Positions 36,313 to 49,220 are shown, counted from the first letter of the stretch. The stretch is DNA of 64,000 nt from Lachnotalea glycerini (GCF_003201285.1 NZ_QICS01000005.1:1-64000), one strand, 5' to 3'. Notes: a model not told the origin generated them from the sequence alone. Numbers and translations are program-made.

Positions 36313-38094
36313 TTATTGCTTCGGTACATAAATTACATACCATTTATCCTCATACAACTTTGTATATTTGTCGCTTTCGCCAAGTGAAACTGCAATACTA
36401 TATTTATCCATATTCCAAAAACCGCTCTTGTCCTGATTCATATCTCCCAACACGATAACCGGATAATTTTCTTTTTGCATACCCTCACTCAATTGATCCT
36501 TAAAACGATCCATAGTAAGATACTCAAGATCTGGCCAAGAACTGTCAAAGAACGGCTTCATATCGGTAATAACACAACCAATATTAAAACCACCAAGCTG
36601 CAATAGTTCATAATTGTTATAAGGCTTTAACAGTACTTGCAGCCGGTCAATTAACATGGCACGCTCCTTTGAAGTCTTAATTCCTGCAAATTCCTTTGCT
36701 GTGATGCCTTGCACTAAATATTGATTATCGCTTTCATGATATACAAATGTAGTAGCATAATGATAGCCCGCCGCCAAAGGATACATAGTACAAAAACCCA
36801 CCGCTGCCAAACAAAACATAATTACAGTTGGTATGATCCATTTGTTTTTCCATTGAAGCTTTTTTAATTCAGAAAGCGTCTTATATTTCTTTTCTTTATA
36901 TAATAATAACTCATTTGCAAATTTAATCAAGATACAAATAATAAATGCAAGAGGAAGTCCCATATATACCCTGTAATAAGCTGATCCTGTATCAGTTCCA
37001 ATTGTTAAAATTCCCTCAATGATTACAGCCGCCAAACACATATCACTAAATATAATATCCTTTTTGGCATACAATAGTGCTGCCACCGTACCAATCATAA
37101 TCGCTCCAAATGCTACAAAAACATGAACATCTATGTAAACTGTATTTTTACCGATTATAGCTCCTGCCACCGATGTAACGGCAATTCCAAACGTAGCTGC
37201 AACATGAATACCTTTTGCTGAATTTTTAAAAATCAGTTTTTTAAGCAGCACCAACAACATAGCAAATACAATTAAAATGGAACCAAATTTAATCCAGTTG
37301 CCTGCACCTTGCAGCATTCCTCGATAGAACAGAGAAATAATGCGAATCAATCCATGTGATGACTCTCCACCTCCTCCAACCGAGGTCAGCATTAAAATAT
37401 CATCTAAGAATTTGTCAAAGCCTAAAATGGCAATTGCTGCTAACATACTAAAAGCCGTACCAATTACTGCACCAAGCACCATCCAAAGACATTTCAACAC
37501 AGCTTTCTTCAATTTTTGCCCCAAAATAAAATAATGCCAAAAAACAACACACACAAGACTTAGCTGTAATATATTCGGAAGACGAACAAAGGTATTAATC
37601 GCAAATATCATACCGCAGATTACAATTTGCTTATTATTATCTTTTCGTAGTCCATTTATTAAAATCATTAATCCAATGGTCTGAAGCAGCATACTAATAG
37701 CGTTCCAGTTAAGACAATGAACCCAGGTAATTCCAAAATAGCTTCCAACCAAAACAGATATCAGTAATGCAATTCGAGGCATATAGTCCTTTAAAAAAAA
37801 ATAAATAAAAATTGCAGTTGACGTATAACATGCCCAGCTTGCCACATTTAACGCAAGCACCTGATGGCTTGGGACAAGATGATATATAATTCCTCCAACT
37901 ACCTCACCAAAGAGATAAAACAATTCATTAACCTTTACATTTTTATCAAATATATATCTATATTTTGTGAGATAAGAACAAGTATCCTGAACATCAATTC
38001 CTTTGGTTATAAAAGGAAAATACCATAACAACAAAACGATAAAAAGAAGGATGCATATCACATTTTCCACCTTAATTTTTGTATCTTTTTTCAT
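36313..38094 (-). CDS. Large polytopic membrane protein of the glycan locus, unrecognised
   Basis: A 593-aa protein with about 12 hydrophobic segments and a ~150-residue extracytoplasmic C-terminal domain (from about residue 440; YPLAAGYHYATTFVYHESDN and onwards). An early loop has GIDVQDTCSYLTKYRYIF, an acidic position where GT-C enzymes keep a catalytic Asp. It could be a GT-C glycosyltransferase or a polymerase-like protein. Its start overlaps the stop of the acyltransferase gene by 4 nt (ATGA), so translation is coupled. Last gene of the run. Confidence 0.7.
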   Translation of the reverse strand: MKKDTKIKVENVICILLFIVLLLWYFPFITKGIDVQDTCSYLTKYRYIFDKNVKVNELFYLFGEVVGGIIYHLVPSHQVLALNVASWACYTSTAIFIYFFLKDYMPRIALLISVLVGSYFGITWVHCLNWNAISMLLQTIGLMILINGLRKDNNKQIVICGMIFAINTFVRLPNILQLSLVCVVFWHYFILGQKLKKAVLKCLWMVLGAVIGTAFSMLAAIAILGFDKFLDDILMLTSVGGGGESSHGLIRIISLFYRGMLQGAGNWIKFGSILIVFAMLLVLLKKLIFKNSAKGIHVAATFGIAVTSVAGAIIGKNTVYIDVHVFVAFGAIMIGTVAALLYAKKDIIFSDMCLAAVIIEGILTIGTDTGSAYYRVYMGLPLAFIICILIKFANELLLYKEKKYKTLSELKKLQWKNKWIIPTVIMFCLAAVGFCTMYPLAAGYHYATTFVYHESDNQYLVQGITAKEFAGIKTSKERAMLIDRLQVLLKPYNNYELLQLGGFNIGCVITDMKPFFDSSWPDLEYLTMDRFKDQLSEGMQKENYPVIVLGDMNQDKSGFWNMDKYSIAVSLGESDKYTKLYEDKWYVIYVPKQ

Positions 38095-39173
38095 TCATTT
38101 CTCCTCTTTATGCCATAAACAAGCGGTAAATATTTCTGAATAAACCAGTCTATTGGTACTAATATTACTACAGATAACACTATTTTGGCAACCTTTTCTA
38201 TTACTTGCCCTGAAAGATTGAAGCGAAAACAGACATATTCTGTCATCGTAAAAACCAAAACATGCAGTGCCAATATACCAATGGTATGCCTGCCTATGCT
38301 CTTAAGTAAGCACGACAAATGGGTTAAATGCTCCTCTACTGCCTTAGATAACAATAAAATACAGACCACACCAAAGCCACCTGCTGCAAAATTAAGCAAA
38401 ACCGAATTTCCAAAGTCTCGAATTGATAGATTGCCACTACCATTCATAAATGATACCCCAATAAAAATAAGTAAAATACCTAAAATTACTGCTGGCTTAT
38501 GGTACAGACACTCAAGCCCATTCTTTCTTTTTAAAATTCTTCCCAAATGTAAAAAGCCAACATAAATAAAAGCAGTATCTATGCTCCAAGGTAACAAAAT
38601 AGGACAAAAGTATTTAAAAGCAATACCAATCAACATACTAATACCAATATAACTATATTCCCTTTTCTCATTTTGCTTTGCTAAACCAAGAATGAATTTA
38701 TACATCACCAAACTGATAAATAAGCCTGTCAAAAACCAAAGAGGTGCATTCATCGCTGTCATCAAATGAATATTATCATTCGATACCTTAACCAATACAT
38801 CTGATGAATTCGGATATAGCGCATTTCTTGAATAAATTGCTCCTATAAATGGTAATGCAGGATTTGATAAGGTCTGACCAGCAAAAATATTTTTAAACGT
38901 AACCATTCCCACCAGCAATAATTGAAAAAAGGCATATGGAATCAGTAATCGCTTTGCCTTATGTTTAGTAAAAATAAGTAACGTTTCTGATTGCCTCTCT
39001 TTAAAAGTATATCCAGAAAGCACAAAAAATACAGGCATATAAAACATGCCACCAAGATAAGTAACAATTCCTAAATGTAACTCAGCATGATTGATTAATA
39101 CAAAAAGTATACCAATTGCTTTTGCTATATCAATCCAACTAATTCTATTTTTTGCCTGCATTTGTGTATTCAT
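38091..39173 (-). CDS. Membrane acyltransferase, acyltransferase-3 family
   Basis: A 360-aa protein with about ten membrane segments. The start ISWIDIAKAIGILFVLINHA and MPVFFVLSGYTFKER are the family signature, with the conserved His of the first segment in NHAELH. Such enzymes O-acylate exported glycans. It overlaps the downstream 593-aa gene and follows a second acyltransferase by 18 nt. Acceptor unknown; the locus suggests the surface glycan. Confidence 0.88.
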   Translation of the reverse strand: MNTQMQAKNRISWIDIAKAIGILFVLINHAELHLGIVTYLGGMFYMPVFFVLSGYTFKERQSETLLIFTKHKAKRLLIPYAFFQLLLVGMVTFKNIFAGQTLSNPALPFIGAIYSRNALYPNSSDVLVKVSNDNIHLMTAMNAPLWFLTGLFISLVMYKFILGLAKQNEKREYSYIGISMLIGIAFKYFCPILLPWSIDTAFIYVGFLHLGRILKRKNGLECLYHKPAVILGILLIFIGVSFMNGSGNLSIRDFGNSVLLNFAAGGFGVVCILLLSKAVEEHLTHLSCLLKSIGRHTIGILALHVLVFTMTEYVCFRFNLSGQVIEKVAKIVLSVVILVPIDWFIQKYLPLVYGIKRRNE

Positions 39174-39191
39174 TTAATCAATCCTTCATTA

Positions 39192-40343
39192 TTAATGATT
39201 CATTATTTTGTTTAGCACATAGTTAGCTAATCTGTTTCCCAGTGGTTCCACGAATCTGGTTACTATTGTTGCACAAATCAAAACCAAAGGTACTGTCAGT
39301 ACAAAGTCAAGCAGCATAATTAAATTGTAATCTATACTTCCATTCATTCGCACTAAAAACCACGAAGAAAATGTGGCAATAATTGGAAAGTGAACCAGAT
39401 AAATTCCAAAGCTGTATTTACCTAATAACTGTAATACCCTGACATTAAAAACCCGTTGTAAACGTTCACTGTTTAAAAGTACCCAAAATAGCAAAGTTGA
39501 ACCTATCACGTAGAAAATTATAACCATAGGGACTCCAAGATATTGATAAATAGTATGCTCCAAGTTCTCTCCTGCTGCAGGATATGTTGCAAAAAGCATG
39601 CCAACTATCATCGAAAAAAGTAGAATGAATTTATTCTTGCAATATTTCTCTACAAACTTAGAACCATTCTGCATGATATCACATAGAAACATACCAATAA
39701 AAATGCATACATAATCATTGCGTATACATAGTATAATCAGAATTACATATAAAACATCCCTATATTTCCATTTCCCTGTCACATACAAAATTGCATACAC
39801 CATAAGAGATCCCAAAAACTCATATTTTATAATCCACAAAACATTATTGTACATTTTAGCCTGTCCAAAAAAGCAGTCAATCAATGTCTCCTTTAACAAA
39901 GATAAAAGAGTTGGTGTACTTTCATTAAAGGTCATAAACCACTTTGTTGACCCAGAAATCACTGCTGCTGGCCCATTGTGGTAAGCTCCAAGTTTCATAA
40001 GCAAATAGGTAATCACCTCAATAAAAAGAATTGGCACAATCAAACGAAAATACCGCTTAATCGCTCCATTCACCAAATACTTTCTATCTTTGGTCTGAAA
40101 ATATTTAAGACAAATTACATAACCGCATAGTAAAAAGAAAATCCGTACAGCAAGCTTTCCGTTATACAGCACATTAAATGGGGTAGTTGCAATAAAAGCA
40201 TCCAGATTTCCCGGCATGTTAGCCTGCCATATATATGTGCTATATAAAGCATAATAAAATGCATATCCAAAGTGACAGAGAACTACCATGATTGCTGCTG
40301 CTCCTCTTAATCCTTCCAGATATGTTAATCTCTTTTCGCTCAT
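39192..40343 (-). CDS. Membrane acyltransferase, OafA/YrhL-like
   Basis: A 383-aa acyltransferase-3 protein. RLTYLEGLRGAAAIMVVLCH has the RG-motif and histidine; IFFLLCGYVICLKYF follows. About ten membrane segments, no SGNH domain, so it is the membrane-only type. It starts right after the GT-C gene (no gap) and probably works on the same glycan. It differs clearly from the neighbouring acyltransferase, so the two are unlikely to be recent duplicates. Confidence 0.9.
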   Translation of the reverse strand: MSEKRLTYLEGLRGAAAIMVVLCHFGYAFYYALYSTYIWQANMPGNLDAFIATTPFNVLYNGKLAVRIFFLLCGYVICLKYFQTKDRKYLVNGAIKRYFRLIVPILFIEVITYLLMKLGAYHNGPAAVISGSTKWFMTFNESTPTLLSLLKETLIDCFFGQAKMYNNVLWIIKYEFLGSLMVYAILYVTGKWKYRDVLYVILIILCIRNDYVCIFIGMFLCDIMQNGSKFVEKYCKNKFILLFSMIVGMLFATYPAAGENLEHTIYQYLGVPMVIIFYVIGSTLLFWVLLNSERLQRVFNVRVLQLLGKYSFGIYLVHFPIIATFSSWFLVRMNGSIDYNLIMLLDFVLTVPLVLICATIVTRFVEPLGNRLANYVLNKIMNH

Positions 40344-42768
<2,425 letters not shown>

Positions 42769-42769
42769 T

Positions 42770-43171
42770 CTACTTTCCTTTATCCTTTTTCATATGATTC
42801 TGAATTGAATAGTCAGTATCATAGCGTGTTTGCTTTTCCCGGTTTAGTTTCTCATCAATTGCCATCTTTTGCGCAAGAGCATTTAGCTTATCCTCTAGTT
42901 GAGAATGCTCAATTGTTTGCATAAATGCCTTGATCAACAAAATAAAAATAATTACTAAAAATACAAAATTAACAGGCGCCTGCATTCCAATGATATTGGT
43001 CGGAATTGTTACCAGAACAGGAAAAATACTGATTAAAATCAAAAGGAACGACAATATAATCCAAAAAATAGCATATTCAATCTGCAATTTGGAGTATCTA
43101 ATTTTCCTTACAATATATAGCGTCGTCATTAATGAAGCAAGTATCAATATAATTCTAAATGCAAGTGACAT
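42770..43171 (-). CDS. DUF2304 family membrane protein
   Basis: A 133-aa protein with three hydrophobic segments (about 4-22, 32-52, 66-88) and a charged, helical tail (EHSQLEDKLNALAQKMAIDE). The motif IRYSKLQIEYAIFWIILSFL matches DUF2304. Members typically sit beside Dpm1-like GT2 genes, as here (23 nt downstream). A partner or lipid-sugar flipping role is plausible but unproved. Confidence 0.85.
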   Translation of the reverse strand: MSLAFRIILILASLMTTLYIVRKIRYSKLQIEYAIFWIILSFLLILISIFPVLVTIPTNIIGMQAPVNFVFLVIIFILLIKAFMQTIEHSQLEDKLNALAQKMAIDEKLNREKQTRYDTDYSIQNHMKKDKGK

Positions 43172-43194
43172 ATATTTCTCCTTTCATATCAAAT

Positions 43195-43881
43195 CTATTT
43201 TCTCTTACGAAAGCTTTGAATAAACAGTATTGAGATAAGCATTCTTAGCATATAAAGCATGGAACGGCTGAAATTCAGGTAACTTTCCCCTTCCTGGCGT
43301 TCATCCATTTCTACCTGCACCTCTGAAATAGTAGCCCCTTGCTTAATGAGGTAAGAAATGGTATCCGGCTCCGGACCATAATTCATATTCAAAGCAAACT
43401 CTTGAATCATTTCTTTATTAAGCATTCTCATACCCGAAGTTGGATCCTTAATTGCCTTACCTGTTGTAAGCTTCATGGCTAAAGATATCATGTTACTCCC
43501 AAGCATTCTTAGAGAAAGCGGTTTTTTCTTACTAACAAACCGTGAGCCAATCACAATATCATAGCCCTTTTCTATTTCCATTAATATTTTATCGATATAC
43601 TCTGTTTTATGCTGTCCATCAGCATCAAATTGAATCGCATAATCATATCCCTTAATATAAGCGTATTTTAAACCTGTTTGAAAGGCACCAGCAAGACCTA
43701 AATTAACTGGAAGATTAATCAGCTCAAAACCATGCTCCAAGCATACCAAAGCAGTGTTGTCCTTTGAACCGTCATTTACCACAACATAATCATACTGACT
43801 ATAATCCTTCTTTATTTCCTCCACAACACGTACAATATTCATTTCTTCATTATAAGCTGGAATAATAATAAGTTTCTTCAT
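43195..43881 (-). CDS. Dpm1-like glycosyltransferase family 2
   Basis: A 228-aa GT2 related to dolichyl/undecaprenyl-phosphate sugar synthases. IIPAYNEEMNIVRVVEEIKK, VVNDGSKDNTALVC, DADGQHKTEYIDKIL and GSRFVSKK are hallmark motifs; KDPTSGMRMLNKEM is typical of the Dpm1 branch. The C-terminus has a hydrophobic stretch (MLYMLRMLISILFIQSF), probably a membrane contact. ATG 43881 follows GGAG; the frame to 43974 adds unrelated residues. It likely makes the lipid-linked donor for the GT-C genes downstream. Confidence 0.9.
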   Translation of the reverse strand: MKKLIIIPAYNEEMNIVRVVEEIKKDYSQYDYVVVNDGSKDNTALVCLEHGFELINLPVNLGLAGAFQTGLKYAYIKGYDYAIQFDADGQHKTEYIDKILMEIEKGYDIVIGSRFVSKKKPLSLRMLGSNMISLAMKLTTGKAIKDPTSGMRMLNKEMIQEFALNMNYGPEPDTISYLIKQGATISEVQVEMDERQEGESYLNFSRSMLYMLRMLISILFIQSFRKRK

Positions 43882-43980
43882 AAATTCTCCTGTATTGTAT
43901 CTATGATAATCATGCTTCATATGTACTACTTTAATTATCCCGTATATAGTAGCATTTATTTTCCATTTTTGCAATTAAGC

Positions 43981-44724
43981 TTATCTTACAAATTGCAAAA
44001 GTACTTTAAACGTTCGGCAGCAATCTGTAAACCAAGCAAACTTAATTTTATTTTCCTTTAGTGCCATATGCCCTTCCTTTAACGAGTTCAAATAGGCCTT
44101 TAATCCATTTGTACTGGTTCCTCCGTGAGACATTTTAATTAAAATCTCCGGAATATAGGATAGCCTCACCTGCTTATCTTTTAAAATTCGAACCATATAT
44201 TCATAATCCGCGGAAACCTTGTAATACGGCTTATAAACACCAAATTTCTCATACACTTCTTTTTTCAGGTACAATGTTGGATGACCCGGCATCCATCCAA
44301 AACGTATATTTCCCTGTCCCTGTTTCCAGGTTCGAACCACTCTTTCCCCATCCATATACAGCAAATCTGCATGGACTCCATCTGTTTTTTCTTTCTCAAT
44401 GATATGTACCATTTGAGAAATTACTGTTTTTTTTGTAAATTCATCAAAGCAGCAGCCTATGATATCTCCCTCAGATAGTTTGATCCCCTTATTAATAGCG
44501 TCAAAGATTCCCTGATCTTTTTCTGACATCCACTTTATTTTTCCCACGGATTCCTTTTCGGCCAGCTTCAGATATTCAACGGTTCCATCCACGGAACCTC
44601 CATCCACAATAATATGTTCTATATTTTCATAGTCTTGTTGTTTTACTAACGTAATAATTCTCTTTAAATTATCTAGATCATTATAGGTTGTAGTGATAAC
44701 CGATACTTTCGGGTTACTTTTCAT
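43981..44724 (-). CDS. Glycosyltransferase family 2, WcaA-like
   Basis: A 247-aa soluble GT2: VSVITTTYNDLDNLKRIITL, HIIVDGGSVDGTVEYL, the QGIFDAINKGIKLSEGDIIG block and HPTLYLKKEVYEKFG. These motifs occur in colanic-acid and O-antigen enzymes. ATG 44724 has AGGA 8 nt upstream and overlaps the GT4 stop by 11 nt; ATG 44739 is an alternative. The usual acidic DxD is replaced by CCFDEF, so the metal site may differ. Confidence 0.88.
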   Translation of the reverse strand: MKSNPKVSVITTTYNDLDNLKRIITLVKQQDYENIEHIIVDGGSVDGTVEYLKLAEKESVGKIKWMSEKDQGIFDAINKGIKLSEGDIIGCCFDEFTKKTVISQMVHIIEKEKTDGVHADLLYMDGERVVRTWKQGQGNIRFGWMPGHPTLYLKKEVYEKFGVYKPYYKVSADYEYMVRILKDKQVRLSYIPEILIKMSHGGTSTNGLKAYLNSLKEGHMALKENKIKFAWFTDCCRTFKVLLQFVR

Positions 44725-45931
44725 ATCTGTTTTCCTCATAAACTTTCTGATATAAATTCATGTATTCTTCAAATCTATCCTTTTTATCATACTGTTTTGC
44801 TTTCTCCACACATTTTCTATATTTATTTTGATGTGTGCAGATAAATTCAATTGCTTCTCTTAGCAGATTGATATCCCCCTTTGGCACCACCTTGCCACAT
44901 TCCTCATCAACCGATTCTACACTTCCACCTGTTGCAAATGTTACAACGGGTGTATTGCAGGCTAAGGCCTCTAAATTGGTGGTTGGAAAATTGTCTTCAA
45001 GGGTTGCATTTACATAAACATTGGCAAGGGAATAAAGCTGAGCTAGTTCATTTACATTCTGCGTTCTTGTAATTCCTATAATCTTAGAAGAAATTGCTTT
45101 TTTTTGCTTTTCACTTAATCCTACCAGTATAATCTGATATTTTGCTGACAGCCTATCTGCCAATTGTTCAAAATACGTAAGTCCCTTTCTTGGTTCCCAC
45201 ATATTGGCAACACCAAGAACGATATACTGATCCATTTTTGCGTATTGTCTGCTCAGTTCACCCTTTACCGGCTTAAACCGTTCTAAATCTATGCCATTAT
45301 AGATTACTTGAACTGGATAATTCTTTAAAAAAGACTGCTTTACATAATCCCTGAGCCATTTACTCGGTGTTACTATAGTCAGAAGATTTAATCCGTTAAA
45401 TATCTCTTTCTTTCTCTTATAATTATAAACGCAATTATCATGTAATAAACCATATGGGTATGCACTTTTAAACTGTTCGCAGTCATGGCACCCTGTTTTC
45501 CACTTGTCACACCCTACATAATCAAAGTAAGCACAATGCCCGGTAAAGCTCCAGCAATCATGAAGAGTCCAAACCACAGGCTTGTTCATTCTCTTTAAAA
45601 AAGCAAAAAACAATTCAATATTTAGGTAAAATCCGTGAATGTTATGCAAATGAATGATGTCCGGCTGATATTTTTCAATTTCTTTTATTAATTTTTTTGT
45701 GCATTCCACAGAAGCAAAACCATTGGCTCCCGTTATAAACTGATAGAGCACATGGCTGTAAAAATCCATCTTTGTGTTTACCTTGACTGTTTGAATATGC
45801 TTTGGGGCACTTCCTCTGCCATAAGCAATTAAACATTCACTTCCCTTTTCTTCTATCACCTGATACAAGTCAAGAGCAATTCGACCGACACTTCCCGTAT
45901 CGCAGACTGTATTTACCTGAACCACTTTCAC
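44714..45931 (-). CDS. Glycosyltransferase family 4
   Basis: GT-B-fold retaining transferase (405 aa). The N-terminal domain shows VNTVCDTGSVGRIALDLYQV and HLHNIHGFYLN. It contains the cysteine-rich block TGHCAYFDYVGCDKWKTGCH, seen in WcaC/WcaL-like enzymes and possibly metal-binding. The C-terminal domain has VTPSKWL, VANMWEPRKGL and EDNFPTTNLEALACNTPVVT with the conserved E-x7-E-like site. First gene after fkp on the strand (113 nt), start of the tightly packed GT run. Confidence 0.9.
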   Translation of the reverse strand: MKVVQVNTVCDTGSVGRIALDLYQVIEEKGSECLIAYGRGSAPKHIQTVKVNTKMDFYSHVLYQFITGANGFASVECTKKLIKEIEKYQPDIIHLHNIHGFYLNIELFFAFLKRMNKPVVWTLHDCWSFTGHCAYFDYVGCDKWKTGCHDCEQFKSAYPYGLLHDNCVYNYKRKKEIFNGLNLLTIVTPSKWLRDYVKQSFLKNYPVQVIYNGIDLERFKPVKGELSRQYAKMDQYIVLGVANMWEPRKGLTYFEQLADRLSAKYQIILVGLSEKQKKAISSKIIGITRTQNVNELAQLYSLANVYVNATLEDNFPTTNLEALACNTPVVTFATGGSVESVDEECGKVVPKGDINLLREAIEFICTHQNKYRKCVEKAKQYDKKDRFEEYMNLYQKVYEENRYEK

Positions 45932-46043
45932 AATCCGTTATCTCCACTTCTAATTATTTGTAAACAAGACTCGACCACCTGACAAACACATGCTGTAAAA
46001 AATTGCATAGCAACTTACTATTTCCTTTATGAGACGTAATCTT

Positions 46044-49000
46044 TTATACCAACTCACAATCCCAGACATCTACTCCACTGTCTTGAAATACCGTACGGAT
46101 TCTTTGTCTTAAATCCTCTTTCGAGTATCCCTTTTTCAAAATAACCTGCAAAAATCCTCCGCCTCCAGCACCACAAATCATTTTACCTGCAATCATATCC
46201 TGACAGCTTAAAAATATTTGATCAATACAAGTGTTGGTACAACCTGCATCCAGACGCTTGGATAATTCCCAATGTTCATTTAGCAGTTTGGTAAATGCAT
46301 CAATATTTCCTTTTTCCAATTCGAATTTCATCATAACAGCGACTCTTTGAATCTCATATAATACCTCGATGGAGGTTTCATCTGAGCCTATATACTTTCC
46401 AACAACTTCTCTTAACAGATTTCTTGCAAGTCTTCTCTGCCCCGTATAAATTAACGCCATTCTCTCTTGCAATTCTTCAAGTACTTTTTCTTCTAAATGA
46501 ATATGCTCTGCATGAATATCCTGTATTATTCCAGGCTTTGTGGTAATCAGCTTGATTCCGCCTGTAAGACCTCCAACCTGGTCTTGCCAGCCTCCGCCCG
46601 TACTCATAATCTGTTCCATGTAAAGCACTTTTGTATACAGCTCATTCTCCGTTAACTCTGTCCCCAAAAATTCTGCCAGCCCTTTGATACAGGCTCCTGC
46701 AAGAATACTGCTAGTTCCAAGTCCTGACCCTCTTGGTATCCCAATTACCTTAGTTGCTAAATAAAAGCCACCACCAAGTTTAGTTAATATACTATCTAAT
46801 TCTGCTTTATCCTTTCTAGGAATGATTGCACTTGCAATCAATGCCGCCTTTTGTAAAGCAAAGGCATCAAAGGGATCGTTACAGTTTTGCAATTCACAAA
46901 CAGAAGTAAATTCCTGATAGGCTCCAGAATCAGTACTGGCAAGAATAATACAAGGCTTATCTATTTTCCTAATGGTAACCGTAACCGGATTTATCCCATT
47001 TAGTTTAATTGCGCTATTTAAAACAGTTCCGCCATGCTCGGTGCAATAGGGTGGGGTGTCGGACCAACCTCCTCCCCAGTTAATACGTGCAGGCAGCTCT
47101 ATCTGAACAAACTCCTTTTGAATAGAACTATGTTCCTCATCGGTCAGTTTATCTGCCATGGCATCACATATTGTATCACAAATGGCTTGAAAACATTCCG
47201 ATTCTAATTCCTCTTCCTCTTGACCTGTCAGTATTTTAGACAGATAGTAATAGATTCGCATCCTTGTACTTAATTTACTTTTGTTGGCAATCGAAAGTAA
47301 ACTTTCTTTCATATTCGCAGACAGTCCCACCTGACCAAATACCGCGGCTGCTTTCTTGATATCTTGCCTGCTTTCAATCAAATGGATAAATTGCTGAATT
47401 CTGATTTTTTGGTCTAGCTGCCTTTGCCAGATAATATTGCTCATTACATCAGCTTGATTAAAGCTCTCAAACAAACTGTAACGTTCACACGCCAAATACT
47501 CCTTTGAATAGTTTTCACCCTTACAGCCCATCTCATACAACCTTAATGCCCAATCAAGTGCTTCCTCCATTGTGTTACAAACCGGATATAATTTGGCAAA
47601 CCATATATTGTGCTCCATGTCATCCCACAAATCCTCCGGTTTTAACTTTCCACGCTTTAGAAATTCGCTCAGACTAAGTGTCATAAAATCAGCGTTCTCT
47701 TCTAATGTTCCCTTTGGATTGTCATTCGTGGCGTAAATTCTTACCACATATCTCTTATCCATTAACTGCAAGCCATGAAGAGTAATCCCTTCCGGTATTA
47801 TTCTATTTTCTATTGACACATTTGAGATCACACAGTTGCTTTGAACCTTAGAATTCCCCAAAATATAGCTGTCCTCTATATAGCACTTAGGAGATAGTTT
47901 TGAATCTTCACTAAGATATGCGTTATTGCAGGCATAAGAAAGCATTCTCACATCATTTGTTATAACCTTACTATTCCAATCCAGGAATTCGTAATTACTA
48001 ACCTCTTCTACCATAAGCTTTAAAAGTTCTCTGGTCGTTCCAAAATGTATAAATTGAGCCGGTGATACACTTAAAAGTTTCAATTTGTACTGGCTTAACA
48101 CATCCCATATCTGACTTCTGCACTCTATTAATTCCTCGCAAAGACTTCCCTCTGCCTTTTCCTTGTAGTACTGTTCTTTGGTTGCATTAGCTGCCAAAGG
48201 AAACAAAAAGTCACCATAAAAGCTGATTCTTGCTTTATCATTTACAAACTGACTAAATTTATCTGTATTCAGCTCTCCATTTATACTGATCAGTGAAAAA
48301 AGAGATTGTAAAAGATTACTGTCTAGTATAATCGCTCCTGTATCCAGATCTACATTTGCATGAGAATTGACCGCTCCAATCTTAATGAGCTGCTCAACAG
48401 ACTGCTTATGAAGAAATTTTACAACATTTCCCTCGTCGTCACTTAAAAAAACGCCATGATTTTTTCCAGTTTCTACATTTTCCTTAATTGAAATAGCTGC
48501 CGCACCTTCAAACTGAAAATCAATTTGTAAGGAATTAAACAACAATAATACATCTCCTGATAAAACAAGCATTCCATCCTTGATTCTAGAGGGAATACCT
48601 GACATAGAAATGATCAATTCATCAAATAAAGTAGATCGGTTACCGTTTGGAAGTTGTCGTGGTACCGGCGAAAACAGCTTACCACATGCAGAATACTGCG
48701 GTACTCTTTTACTGTCACCTCCCGAATGAATCACAAGAATTCTTTTGTCCTGAAAGCAATCCTTTGTATCGCTAATTTCTTTGATATATTTCATCACATT
48801 GAATGTAGCACCACCTGATCCAACTCTTTTTCCATCCGGGTCGGGTAATACTGCATAATGAGTTGATGACGGCAGCAACCCTTGCTTTAAACGGCTTTCG
48901 ATCTGGATGCGATATGCATCGGCTTGTTCTTCATTGGATGCTGTTAAAATAACATAATCCCATTTTATAAAATACTTCTTCGTCAAAGACTTTTCATAGT

Positions 49001-49061
49001 CTGTCCAAGCATCTTTATAGCTTTGACGTAAAAATAAATTTTTAATCTTCAAAGTGTTCAT
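46044..49061 (-). CDS. fkp: Bifunctional L-fucokinase / GDP-L-fucose pyrophosphorylase
   Basis: A 1005-aa two-domain enzyme of the FKP/FKGP type that salvages free L-fucose: the kinase makes fucose-1-phosphate and the pyrophosphorylase converts it with GTP to GDP-L-fucose. The N-terminal transferase domain (about 65-560) has GSGGATF (81-87) and IHSGGDSKRVPQYSACGK (111-128). A left-handed-helix-like segment lies at about 395-440. The GHMP kinase domain has PARINWGGGWSDTPP (657), PRGSGLGTSS (776-785) and GAGGGGF (964-970). AGGAG lies before the ATG. No GDP-mannose dehydratase or fucose synthase was seen, so GDP-fucose here depends on salvage. A heptose-type GHMP role is less likely given the N-terminal domain. 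Confidence 0.88.
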   Translation of the reverse strand: MNTLKIKNLFLRQSYKDAWTDYEKSLTKKYFIKWDYVILTASNEEQADAYRIQIESRLKQGLLPSSTHYAVLPDPDGKRVGSGGATFNVMKYIKEISDTKDCFQDKRILVIHSGGDSKRVPQYSACGKLFSPVPRQLPNGNRSTLFDELIISMSGIPSRIKDGMLVLSGDVLLLFNSLQIDFQFEGAAAISIKENVETGKNHGVFLSDDEGNVVKFLHKQSVEQLIKIGAVNSHANVDLDTGAIILDSNLLQSLFSLISINGELNTDKFSQFVNDKARISFYGDFLFPLAANATKEQYYKEKAEGSLCEELIECRSQIWDVLSQYKLKLLSVSPAQFIHFGTTRELLKLMVEEVSNYEFLDWNSKVITNDVRMLSYACNNAYLSEDSKLSPKCYIEDSYILGNSKVQSNCVISNVSIENRIIPEGITLHGLQLMDKRYVVRIYATNDNPKGTLEENADFMTLSLSEFLKRGKLKPEDLWDDMEHNIWFAKLYPVCNTMEEALDWALRLYEMGCKGENYSKEYLACERYSLFESFNQADVMSNIIWQRQLDQKIRIQQFIHLIESRQDIKKAAAVFGQVGLSANMKESLLSIANKSKLSTRMRIYYYLSKILTGQEEEELESECFQAICDTICDAMADKLTDEEHSSIQKEFVQIELPARINWGGGWSDTPPYCTEHGGTVLNSAIKLNGINPVTVTIRKIDKPCIILASTDSGAYQEFTSVCELQNCNDPFDAFALQKAALIASAIIPRKDKAELDSILTKLGGGFYLATKVIGIPRGSGLGTSSILAGACIKGLAEFLGTELTENELYTKVLYMEQIMSTGGGWQDQVGGLTGGIKLITTKPGIIQDIHAEHIHLEEKVLEELQERMALIYTGQRRLARNLLREVVGKYIGSDETSIEVLYEIQRVAVMMKFELEKGNIDAFTKLLNEHWELSKRLDAGCTNTCIDQIFLSCQDMIAGKMICGAGGGGFLQVILKKGYSKEDLRQRIRTVFQDSGVDVWDCELV

Positions 49062-49220
49062 TTTTTCTCCTCTTGCATGCTTTTACACACGCTAGGAAGC
49101 GTATCACATGAATTCGCTCCTGCAATATTTATTTATAACAAAGTGCTTCACTAATTTACCACGTTGCTATGATAATGTATTTCAAATAGAATAAAATAAA
49201 AAAATACAGCCCTGCTCAAT

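Noticed and set aside
38185-38565. 126-codon plus-strand frame opposite an acyltransferase gene
   Set aside because: Antisense shadow of a polytopic membrane protein; composition follows the complement of hydrophobic codons.
46044-49061. A heptose-1-phosphate kinase/transferase (HddA/HddC-like) reading of the 1005-aa protein
   Set aside because: The GHMP motifs would allow it, but the long N-terminal pyrophosphorylase domain with GSGGATF and HSGGDSKR fits the fucose-1-phosphate guanylyltransferase family, and a fucosyltransferase-like gene is adjacent.
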